A stretch of 64,000 nucleotides of DNA from NCBI GenBank assembly GCA_964486335.1, contig CAZAMB010000017.1, positions 1 to 64,000 on the forward strand. Direction: 5' to 3'. Each line of letters starts with the position of its first letter. The stretch's first letter is position 1. The notes beneath the pieces are model-generated. The model was not told the origin of the DNA, ran no database searches, and saw only the letters and a program-made list of their open reading frames with translations. This document shows positions 52,569-64,000 of this stretch, in pieces. The translations under genes and the position numbers were made by a program. Source of the stretch: CAZAMB01 sp964486335. Its GTDB lineage: Bacteria; Planctomycetota; Phycisphaerae; UBA1845.

Positions 52569-54890
52569 ATGCAACTTGGTTTCACGCTCGATCGGACCAT
52601 CCAAACTCCAGGGTTTTTCAGCAGCGATTTTGCGCGATACCTGTTCTTTGGTTCAGTATTGTTTTTCTTTTTGCAGGGTGGGTTTTTGGCCCGCGGCGCG
52701 GTGCCTGACAGGGATGGCAACGGATATGTGGACGCCGTGGATTGGGCGTCGTTTTACGAATGTCTTGCGCAGTGCGGACCGAATACCGGAAGCGCCTGTC
52801 CATGCCTGGATCCGTTCGATTCCGACGGCGACGGGGAAGTCGATCTACGTGATGTAGCGTCGTTTCAACGTGTGCTCGGTCATCTTCCCATTCCGTTGCG
52901 AGATCTGAGCGGGGAAGTCATTCATGTGACCGACACCGAGAGATTCTACGACGGAAGGCGCACCTGCGGCGAATGTCATGATGTGGCACGCATTGAAAAC
53001 GGATTCAAGTTTCAGCAGGGTCGCACGGACTTGGACGGCAATATCATCATGCGTAACGATTTCTTTGGGGACGGTCGGGATTGGATTCAATCGGCCGGCA
53101 TGTATGGCACGTGGCGACCGAAGAACAATCGCGTATTCGCGGCGAAACACTTTTCCAGCGAATCCGCGGTCGATCAGACGTCCTTCTGGTGGACGGGCAA
53201 TTGCAGCGGATGCCATCCGGGCGGGGGCGGAATGGAATTCGATCAGGACGGGAAGCGCTTCTATAACGCGACGACCGGGATGTTCGGCTATGAAGAGCTG
53301 GGCAAGACGTCTGATGAGGTAACGCACGATGTTGACTATGCGGATTTGAATCCGGCGGATGGATCAGGCTTTGGCGCCGCGCGCTGGGACATGACCGGTG
53401 TGGCGGGTCCGGATTGCCTGATGTGTCATCGTCTGGACCGGACATGGACGAACAATCTGGACATGAACCGGGCGTGGCGAGCCGGCGTTTTGGCAGCGGG
53501 GAAGGCGCTGGTGGATGATTTGGGGAATCCGGTCCCCGCGTATTCGGCGGCGGCCACGGCTGGACAGGGTTGGTTTTCGAATCTTGTCTTCACGCGCTTC
53601 CCGGACGTTTTTCCACTGGCAAGTAAGCTGCAAGTTGACTATTCAGTTGGTGTGGCCAACGGGAGCCTGCTGCCTGATGACACGGGTGCTCTCAGCCTAT
53701 CGCCCAATTCGCTGGCGTTTCCCCCAACGGATCAGGCATGCCTTGGATGCCATTTGCCAAGTTGGGGGGCCAAACGCGGAACGGTCTGGTTCGATGAGCG
53801 GGCCGTCCACTACGCCGGCTTCAACAACTTGCGCGACAACAATCCGCTCAATGACGTTGCTCCTGAACGAAGCAGTTCTTGTCGGACGTGCCATCCTGGG
53901 GATTTAGACCACAATTTCGCCAAAGGGAAATCGCAGTTCAACTTTTATCGCGATGAACTGGACTGGGTGAATTTTCGAACGTGTAGAGATTGTCATCTAT
54001 CGGAATTGCCGGATGGAACCGCCAACCCACTGAAGGATCCGAAGGCACCTGATGTCCCAGGCACCGTTCAAGTTCACTTACTGGGATTCTATAACGACGA
54101 GTATGGTCCGATGAAAGTGGTATCCTGTCAGGGATGCCATATTCCCTATGCGTTGGATCGGGCACGTTCGGTGGTTGACAACTCACTGACCGGGACAGGT
54201 GTGAGTTACTGGGCGGAGGCCTTTTTGTCCGCCGATCCACTCCATCCTCAAGGAGCGGACAAATCGCGCTGGTATCCCGAGTTTCGGTGGAAAGAGGACA
54301 AAGACGGCGTTCGGCGATTGTTTCCCGTCAAGTTCGAACTATCGGTTTACTGGGCGGATTGGAATCAGAACGGTACGCCTGCGGACCAAAGCGATGACTT
54401 TATTGCTCCGATCCTGCTTTGGAGGGTTCGCAACGTGACCGGTAATGCGCCGCTGCCCGGTGTCACGGACGACAACGGCGACGGAAAGAAAGAGGTTAAC
54501 CGGCCAGAGGAGATTCTGGAGTACATTCAGGCCCTCAAGGGAAATGATCGCTATGGACGCCAGGTTTCCGCCAATCCGGTGTTGGTCAAGGGTCGGCGGG
54601 TGTGGTACGAGGACGCAAGCTCGCCTACTGGAGTGAACTCGTTCGAGCATGAAGGCAGCGGGATCGTTGTGGAGTGGGGGGAGGCCTACGAACTTCATCC
54701 GCCGGTTCTCACGCACGACAAGTCATTGGGCTATCACGTTGATTCGGCGCAGGGGTGCCGTGACTGTCACCGCCCTGACACGCTGGATTCGCCGGTGTTC
54801 GATCGTTTGATTCTGGTTGATCCTTGGGGGCCGGACGGTCAGCCGACGTACAAGAAGGTTCGTGAGATGACCGGGATGGATCCGCCGTGA
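52569..54890 (+). CDS. Exported octaheme c-type cytochrome with N-terminal dockerin-like segment
   Basis: The 773-residue protein starts at ATG 52569 after a GGGGGG-rich ribosome-binding site. A signal/anchor lies at about 24-44 (YLFFGSVLFFFLQGGFLARG). Residues about 45-105 carry DRDGNGYVDAVDWASFYECL and DSDGDGEVDLRDVASFQRVL, a dockerin-like EF-hand pair. Eight CxxCH haem sites follow: CGECH, CSGCH, CLMCH, CLGCH, CRTCH, CRDCH, CQGCH, CRDCH (about residues 133, 211, 282, 391, 437, 472, 520, 730). No canonical Lys haem ligand site (CxxCK) is seen, so the NrfA/HAO catalytic type is not supported. It is a periplasmic or surface electron carrier or reductase of unknown substrate. Confidence 0.9.
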   Translation: MQLGFTLDRTIQTPGFFSSDFARYLFFGSVLFFFLQGGFLARGAVPDRDGNGYVDAVDWASFYECLAQCGPNTGSACPCLDPFDSDGDGEVDLRDVASFQRVLGHLPIPLRDLSGEVIHVTDTERFYDGRRTCGECHDVARIENGFKFQQGRTDLDGNIIMRNDFFGDGRDWIQSAGMYGTWRPKNNRVFAAKHFSSESAVDQTSFWWTGNCSGCHPGGGGMEFDQDGKRFYNATTGMFGYEELGKTSDEVTHDVDYADLNPADGSGFGAARWDMTGVAGPDCLMCHRLDRTWTNNLDMNRAWRAGVLAAGKALVDDLGNPVPAYSAAATAGQGWFSNLVFTRFPDVFPLASKLQVDYSVGVANGSLLPDDTGALSLSPNSLAFPPTDQACLGCHLPSWGAKRGTVWFDERAVHYAGFNNLRDNNPLNDVAPERSSSCRTCHPGDLDHNFAKGKSQFNFYRDELDWVNFRTCRDCHLSELPDGTANPLKDPKAPDVPGTVQVHLLGFYNDEYGPMKVVSCQGCHIPYALDRARSVVDNSLTGTGVSYWAEAFLSADPLHPQGADKSRWYPEFRWKEDKDGVRRLFPVKFELSVYWADWNQNGTPADQSDDFIAPILLWRVRNVTGNAPLPGVTDDNGDGKKEVNRPEEILEYIQALKGNDRYGRQVSANPVLVKGRRVWYEDASSPTGVNSFEHEGSGIVVEWGEAYELHPPVLTHDKSLGYHVDSAQGCRDCHRPDTLDSPVFDRLILVDPWGPDGQPTYKKVREMTGMDPP

Positions 54891-54993
54891 CGTTTCTTGG
54901 CGGATGGAAATCGGCGGATTGTTCGGTTTTGTCACGAGTGCGCCACTAGTCAGTGCGGGACGTGTCGGCGAACGAGCACGCACTTTTGAGTAG

Positions 54994-55110
54994 AGGCTAT
55001 CCCAAAACCGAACAACGGGCTTTCGATGGGTTGTCAAACGTGAAGATACTCCAGCTATTCGAGGGCCGCGCGAACTGAAGTTCGCGGCTCGCATGGTATT
55101 GGGATAGGTT
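54994..55110. mobile_element. MITE-like element, copy 2 (117 bp)
   Basis: The ends AGGCTATCCCAAAACC and a decayed ATTGGGATAGGTT bound an interior closely matching 39205-39322, including the covarying hairpin (55066-55092). The flanks are GTAG and CTTG, so no clean target duplication remains. It abuts the element at 55112. Confidence 0.78.
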
Positions 55111-55111
55111 C

Positions 55112-55239
55112 TTGGAACGAAGAATGTCTTGTTCAATCGCCGTGGGCCGAACCATGAGACCCGTGGGTTGTGATGCGCGCCGGCTCCGCGCGAGCTAAGG
55201 CCCGCGGTTCGCTTTCGTCCATTCTTTCAGCGTTCGTAC
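55112..55239. mobile_element. Inverted-repeat element, diverged copy 3, with hairpin
   Basis: The left end TTGGAACGAAGAATG and right end CATTCTTTCAGCGTTCGTA are diverged relatives of the 7629-7761 ends. The hairpin CGAGCT-AAGG-CCCGCG lies at 55186-55212. It is adjacent to the MITE copy, so two elements share one gap. Confidence 0.5.
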
Positions 55240-55440
55240 ATCGTCGGCGAGCCTCGAGTTGGGCAAGAGTAGCGCAGCCACGATGCCGATATCGCTGATA
55301 CGCGGTCGGCGCGACCGATGAAATCGCGATCTCGTGAATGACCGCGGTTTTTTGCGCAGATTCACCGGACTTTCGCGACGACGGTTTTTGTTGTATCATG
55401 TGCACAGCGCGGTCTGGGCCTTTCACGTATGTACGTCTAA

Positions 55441-55507
55441 GAGGCTCCAACAAGACGACGGCGTCCGAGTAAAGAACCCCGCTTCCTGACGGTCGCGGCT
55501 CGGTTCT
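55441..55507 (-). repeat. Dispersed repeat (GAGCCGCGACCGTCAG type), copy 2
   Basis: Inverted relative to 24251-24312, it reads GAGGCTCCAACAAGACGACG at one end and CTGACGGTCGCGGCTCGG at the other. The gap 54891-55663 upstream of glgE consists largely of these repeats. The glgE promoter should lie between about 55510 and 55650. Confidence 0.6.
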
Positions 55508-55663
55508 GTTAGTGGCTCTCAGTCACCCGTTTCTCCGTGCAATCGCAGAACAGTCAGGTACGCGATTCGTTTCACGGGCATCGGTTTTGCGGACCGACGT
55601 TGGCGGGAGGGTTCTCGACTTCTTGGTCTTTCCTGCCTCAAGCAGACAAAGGATCGACGATTG

Positions 55664-57753
55664 ATGGAAACCATGCGAAAGAAAAAAAGAACGCCTTCGG
55701 CGTCGGCGAGCGCGGATAAGAAGCCGCTTGGGAAAACACCGAAAGAGGACGTCACCGGCGCGCGGTCAGTGAACGTGAGTGATCGCCGTCGTGTAGTGAT
55801 CAGCGGCGTGAAGCCTGAAATCGATGAAGGGCGCTATCCCATCAAGCGGACGGTCGGCGAGAGCGTCGTGGTGGAAGCCGACATCTTCACGGACGGACAT
55901 GATTCGTTGTCGTGTCGACTGATGTGGCGGCGCGAGTCGGAACCGACCTTTCAGGAGCTTCCGATGGCGGCGCTGGGCAATGACCGGTGGCGAGCGGAGT
56001 TTCCGGTTTCCGAAATGGAGCCTCATTCCTATTTCGTGTGCGCCATAGTCGACCCGTTCCTGACGTGGCGAAAGGACCTGATCAAACGAATCGAGGCCGG
56101 TCAGGATATTTCCGTGGATCTGCTCATGGGCGCGGAGTTGGTTGAGGCGGCGGCGGGGCGCGCGACGGGCGCGGACGCCAAGCGGCTTGGTGTTTTTGGT
56201 GATGCACTGCGAACGGCCAAGGACCAAACCGTTCGAATGGAAGCGGCGTTGAGCGACGAATTGCTGACGCTGGCGACGCGTCATGCCGATCGCAGTGATG
56301 AAGTCGTCTATCCTCGCCATCTCCGGGTGCATGTGGATCGTCCCAAGGCGCGATTTTCCACGTGGTACGAACTGTTTCCGCGATCCTGCGCGGCGGAAAG
56401 CAACCGGCATGGCACGTTTCGCGATTGCGAAGCGCGGCTCGATGACATCGCCTATATGGGGTTTGACGTGTTGTATCTGCCGCCGATTCATCCGATCGGC
56501 CGGACGTTTCGCAAGGGGCCCAACAACAATCCGAAGGGCGGAGCCGATGCGATTGGCAGCCCCTGGGCGATCGGCGCGGTCGAAGGCGGGCACAAGGCCA
56601 TTCATCCCGAACTGGGCACGGCGGCTGATTTTCGGGCGCTTGTCGCGGCGGCCACAAAGCGAGGGATCGAGATTGCGATGGACCTTGCGTGGCAATGCTC
56701 GCCCGAGCACCCCTATGTGAAGGAGCACCCCGAGTGGTTTCGCAAGCGTCCTGATGGGACGATTCAATATGCGGAGAATCCACCGAAGAAATACCAGGAT
56801 ATCTATCCGCTGCACTTCGAGACGCACGACTGGGAAGCGCTCTGGACGGAGCTGAAGAGCGTCGTGGATTACTGGATTGAGCAGGGGGTCCGCATTTTTC
56901 GAGTGGACAACCCGCACACGAAGCCGTTCGCCCACTGGCAGTGGCTCATCGACCAGGTTCAACGCGAGCACCCGGAAGTGATCTTTCTCTCGGAAGCGTT
57001 CACGCGTCCAAAGGTGATGTATGAACTGGCCAAGCGAGGATTCACGCAATCTTATACGTATTTCAGCTGGCGAAATGAGAAGTGGGAGCTGGAGGAATAT
57101 TTCACGGAGCTGACCCGAACGGACGTGGCGGAGTTTTTCCGACCGAACCTCTGGCCGAACACGCCGGACATTTTGACGGAGTATCTGCAATCGGGGGGGC
57201 GTCCGGCGTTTGCGATTCGCCTGATTCTGGCGGCGACGCTTGGGGCCAGCTATGGGATCTACGGTCCGGCGTTTGAGTTGTGTGAGAATCAGCCGCGCGA
57301 AGTCGGGAGCGAGGAGTATCTGAATTCCGAGAAATATGAGATTCGCCGCTGGAATCTTGACGCGAGCCACAGTTTGAAAGAAGTGATCGCCCGCGTCAAT
57401 CGCATTCGCAGGGAGCACGCGGCATTGCAGAGTGATCGTTCGCTGGTGTTTCACGAGGTGGACAACGAACAGATCATTGCGTACGGGAAGAGCACGCCGG
57501 ATGCGAAGGACTCGCTGGTTGTTGTCGTGAATCTGGATCCACATCATGTGCAGTCGGGATGGGTGCGACTGGACCTTGAACGAATGGGGATGAAGGCGGG
57601 AGCGTCGTATGTGGTTCACGATCTGCTGAGTGACCAGTGGTATACATGGCACGGTGAGCGGAATTACGTTCAACTGGATCCGCAGGTCATGCCGGCCCAC
57701 ATATTGCGCGTACAGGGTCAACAGCGTACAGAAAGGGATTTTGAGCAATACCG

Positions 57754-57757
<4 letters not shown>
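55664..57757 (+). CDS. glgE: Alpha-1,4-glucan:maltose-1-phosphate maltosyltransferase GlgE
   Basis: GlgE is a GH13 enzyme that transfers maltosyl units from maltose-1-phosphate to alpha-1,4-glucans. The 697-residue protein from ATG 55664 has the GlgE-specific segments FSTWYELFPRSCA, GPNNNPKGGADAIGSPWAIG and YPLHFETHDWEALW. The nucleophile is in RVDNPHTKP (about D415), the acid/base in FLSEAFTRPK (about E444), and the third Asp in NTPDILTEYLQ. It is the first gene of an operon; its stop overlaps the start of treS-mak by ATGA. Together with the maltokinase it forms the trehalose-to-glucan route. Confidence 0.95.
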
Positions 57758-61186
<3,429 letters not shown>

Positions 61187-61203
<17 letters not shown>

Positions 61204-63139
61204 CATGATTCAGACAAGCGATCGACCCACAGGAGCGCGTGGCTCGCTCTTGAGCGCGGACGACCTGTATCTTTTTAACGAAGGCCGACATTTCAACTTG
61301 TACGACAAGCTCGGCGCTCACATTGTTGAGGACGAACGGCAGGGCGGAACCCGTTTTGCTGTTTGGGCGCCCAACGCGGAACAGGTGTCGGTAATCGGCG
61401 ATTTCAACGATTGGACGCCGACGGCCACTCTCCTTCAATCTCGCGACGAATCGGGCATCTGGGAGGTTTTCGTGCCGAAGGTGGGTCATGGTTGCTCGTA
61501 CAAATACCACATCCGGTCGCGTGAACGCGGATACCGGGTGGACAAGGCCGACCCGTTCGCGCGGTGCACGGAGATGCCGCCGGGAACCGCGTCGGTGGTT
61601 TGGGAAAGTGCGTATGAATGGCGTGATCGCGCCTGGATGTCGAACCGCGCCACAGAGCAGATGCATGCCGCGCCGATGAGCATCTACGAAATGCACTTCG
61701 GCTCCTGGCGGCACGATCCCAATACGGGTTACTCACTCAGTTACCGCGACATCGCGGAGCCTCTGATTGGGTACTTGAAGGAGACCGGATTCACTCACGT
61801 CGAGTTTCTTCCGCTCATGGAGCATCCGTTTTACGGTTCCTGGGGATATCAGACCGGATCGTATTTCGCCCCGACTCGGCGGTTCGGCGAGCCGGACGAC
61901 CTGAAGTTTCTGATCGATCAACTGCACCAGGCCGGCATCGGCGTCATTCTCGACTGGGTCCCGTCTCATTTTCCGAGCGATGAGCATGGGCTTGCTTATT
62001 TTGACGGAACGCACCTTTACGAGCACGCGGACCCTCGACGAGGCGTGCACCGGGACTGGGATACGCTGGTCTTCAACTACGGCCGAAACGAGGTACGGAG
62101 CTTTCTCATCAGCAGCGCGATGTATTGGCTCGACCAATTCCACGTGGACGGGTTTCGCGTCGATGCCGTGGCTTCGATGCTCTATCTGGATTATTCGCGC
62201 GGTCCCGGAGAATGGATTCCGAATAAGTTCGGCGGGCGCGAAGAACTGGAAGCGGTGGATTTTCTCAAGCAGTTCAACGAGACCGTTTATGCCAAGTATC
62301 CGGGCGTGCAGACCATCGCGGAAGAATCGACGGCGTGGCCGGCGGTTTCGAGGCCGACCTACATCGGCGGGCTGGGATTCGGGTTCAAGTGGGACATGGG
62401 GTGGATGCACGACACGCTGCGGTACCTGTCTCGCGATCCGGTGTTTCGGAGCCATCATCACAATGAACTGACGTTTCGCGGGCTTTACGCACAAACGGAA
62501 AATTTCGTGATGCCGCTATCCCATGACGAAGTGGTACACGGCAAGGGGTCGCTGATCGGCAAGATGCCGGGTGACGACTGGCAGAAGTTCGCGAACCTTC
62601 GACTGCTCTTCGGTTACATGTATGCCCAACCGGGAAAGAAGCTGCTGTTCATGGGCGGCGAGATCGGTCAATGGCGGGAATGGAACCACGACGGCTCGGT
62701 GGATTGGAGGCTTTTGGATTTTCCGATGCACGAAGGCATACGACGATGGGTGAGCGATCTGAATCGCGCGTATCGAAACGAACCGGCGCTGCACGAAGGT
62801 GATTGTCGGCACGAGGGATTTGCATGGATCGACGCCGACGATTCGCAACAAAGCGTCTTGAGCTTTTTGCGGCGCGGAAGCGTGCCCGAGGAGCAGATCG
62901 TGGTCATCGCCAATTTCACGCCGGTGGTTCGAGCGAACTATCGTGTGGGCGTGTCGATCAACGGTTACTGGCGCGAATTGCTCAATAGCGACGCGGAGAC
63001 GTATGGAGGAAGCGGTCAGGGCAATCTCGGCGGCGTTGAAGCGGGACCGATCGCGTGGCATGGCCAGCAGCTATCCCTCAACGTCACGGTTCCGCCCCTG
63101 GCGATTGTGATGTTCAAAAGCCCGGAATCCTCGCGATGA
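61187..63139 (+). CDS. glgB: 1,4-Alpha-glucan branching enzyme GlgB
   Basis: ATG 61187 follows AAGGAGG at 5-base spacing, inside the end of treS-mak. The 650-residue GH13 enzyme makes alpha-1,6 branches. It lacks the long first N-terminal domain of E. coli GlgB and starts with the CBM48 region (GGTRFAVWAPNAEQVSVIGD). Catalytic segments are GFRVDAVASML (Asp, about 325), IAEEST (Glu, about 379) and SHDEVVHGKGSL (Asp, about 446). It acts on the glucan built by GlgE. The stop overlaps the treZ start (ATGA). Confidence 0.96.
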
Positions 63140-64000
63140 CGGGTTCGACGGGACTGGGGGCCACCTTATTGGGAAACGGCGATTGCCGGTTCGTCGTCTG
63201 GGCGCCGAAAGTCAAATGCGTCGAAGTGCAGATTGGCGACCCGCCCACGCGAACAATGTCACTTGCGCAAGGGGAGCGCGGTTACCACGAGGGCACGGTG
63301 GCCGGCGTCGGACCCGGCGAGCGGTATCGATTTCAACTGGATGGGCGCTTTGCAAGGCCCGATCCGGCGTCCCATTGGCAACCGAACGGCGTTCACGGCC
63401 CGTCGGCAGTTGTTGATCCTTCGTTTGGATGGACGGATGAGGGCTGGCGAGGGATTCCTCTTGAACGGTACGTCATTTATGAACTGCATGTGGGCACATT
63501 CACCGAGGAGGGGACGTTTGGCGGCGTCGAGCGTCACCTTGCGTCGCTTCGAGACCTAGGGGTCACGGCGATTGAATTGATGCCTGTCGCCCAGTTTCCC
63601 GGCGCGCGGAACTGGGGGTACGACGGGGTGTTCCCGTTTGCCGTTCAGGACTCGTATGGGGGGGCTGAAGGACTCAAGCGGCTGGTGAATGCCGCGCACG
63701 CCGCCGGACTGGCCGTCATTCTTGACGTTGTCTACAACCACCTGGGACCGGAAGGGAACTACCTTTCCGATTTCGGCCCGTATTTCACTTCGCGATATCA
63801 AACGCCGTGGGGAGCGGCGCTGAACTTCGACGGCCCCGACAGCGATGAGGTGCGCCGTTTCTTTATCGAGAACGCCTTGCAATGGGTGGATGAGTTTCAC
63901 TTTGATGCGCTCCGGCTCGATGCCGTCCATGCGATCGCGGACAATTCCGCCCATCCGTTTCTGCGAGAGCTGGCCGACGCGGTGCATGTGCGGGCGCGAG
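63136..64000 (+). CDS. treZ: Malto-oligosyltrehalose trehalohydrolase TreZ, partial (cut by window end)
   Basis: The first 288 codons are present, starting ATG 63136 overlapping the glgB stop. CBM48-like CRFVVWAPKVKCVEVQIGD is followed by the GH13 barrel: YELHVGTFTEEGTFGGVERH, LMPVAQFPGARNWGYDGV, DVVYNHLGPEGNYL, FGPYFTSRYQTPWGAALNFD and the nucleophile region FDALRLDAVHAI. This is TreZ, which releases trehalose from malto-oligosyltrehalose made by TreY. TreY would be expected downstream, outside the window. Confidence 0.93.
   Translation, partial: MTGSTGLGATLLGNGDCRFVVWAPKVKCVEVQIGDPPTRTMSLAQGERGYHEGTVAGVGPGERYRFQLDGRFARPDPASHWQPNGVHGPSAVVDPSFGWTDEGWRGIPLERYVIYELHVGTFTEEGTFGGVERHLASLRDLGVTAIELMPVAQFPGARNWGYDGVFPFAVQDSYGGAEGLKRLVNAAHAAGLAVILDVVYNHLGPEGNYLSDFGPYFTSRYQTPWGAALNFDGPDSDEVRRFFIENALQWVDEFHFDALRLDAVHAIADNSAHPFLRELADAVHVRAR

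Overview
The window is GC-rich bacterial DNA, and its gene content points to a planctomycete, most likely of the Phycisphaerae or a related uncultured lineage. The indicators are a TIGR03067-type small secreted protein, several exported proteins carrying DxDxDG dockerin-like repeats, an FG-GAP lipoprotein, an HAF-repeat protein, a pilin-like protein of the kind abundant in planctomycetes, a bacterial Hc1-like histone, LL-diaminopimelate aminotransferase, and eukaryote-style signalling (FHA/GAF/PP2C phosphatase, Ser/Thr kinase). The assignment is inferred from protein character; no rRNA or tRNA gene was found to confirm it.

Layout. Positions 0.1-8 kb: cation efflux transporter, FG-GAP lipoprotein, FHA-PP2C phosphatase, and a translationally coupled rimO-pgsA-uppP set, all on the minus strand. 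8-14 kb: FabZ-like dehydratase, Hc1-like histone, a Wzz-type chain-length protein and a PAS histidine kinase. 14-24 kb: housekeeping block with typA, dapL, ilvC, rpsO, pnp, a cold-shock gene and a two-component sigma-54 pair. 24-38 kb: small metabolic and stress genes (DUF1697, RidA, VOC, TIGR03067, AraC/GyrI), a TIGR03960-type radical SAM protein, a pilin-like protein, rsmE, yidD, a TPR lipoprotein, an ICMT-like methyltransferase, a HAD phosphatase and 3-hydroxyanthranilate dioxygenase. 38-52 kb: pdxJ, secreted repeat proteins, the coiled-coil/kinase cluster described below, a BNR-repeat protein and a diguanylate cyclase. 52-64 kb: an octaheme cytochrome with an N-terminal dockerin-like segment, then a tightly overlapping glgE / treS-mak / glgB / treZ operon for alpha-glucan and trehalose metabolism, cut by the window end.

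The most interesting locus is 41.9-47.0 kb on the minus strand. Three proteins share the plan of the ESCRT-III (Snf7/CHMP; bacterial PspA/Vipp1) superfamily: a short N-terminal amphipathic stretch, a long charged helical hairpin, and shorter acidic helices. Two are about 200 residues and begin MGLFK or MGFLE. The third fuses the same module behind a winged-helix-like domain, an arrangement reminiscent of CHMP7. Upstream in the same direction are a small membrane/zinc-ribbon protein, a Ser/Thr kinase with C-terminal zinc ribbons, and a small multi-pass membrane protein. I infer a kinase-linked membrane-remodelling system; this rests on reading the sequences, not on a database search.

The intergenic DNA is dense with small dispersed repeats: a covarying hairpin family (at least 13 copies), a 64-bp double-hairpin element (three intact copies and one decayed), a 117-118 bp MITE-like element with terminal inverted repeats (two copies, one flanked by CTAG on both sides), an approximately 130-bp element with 16-bp terminal inverted repeats, and a triple 101-bp tandem repeat.
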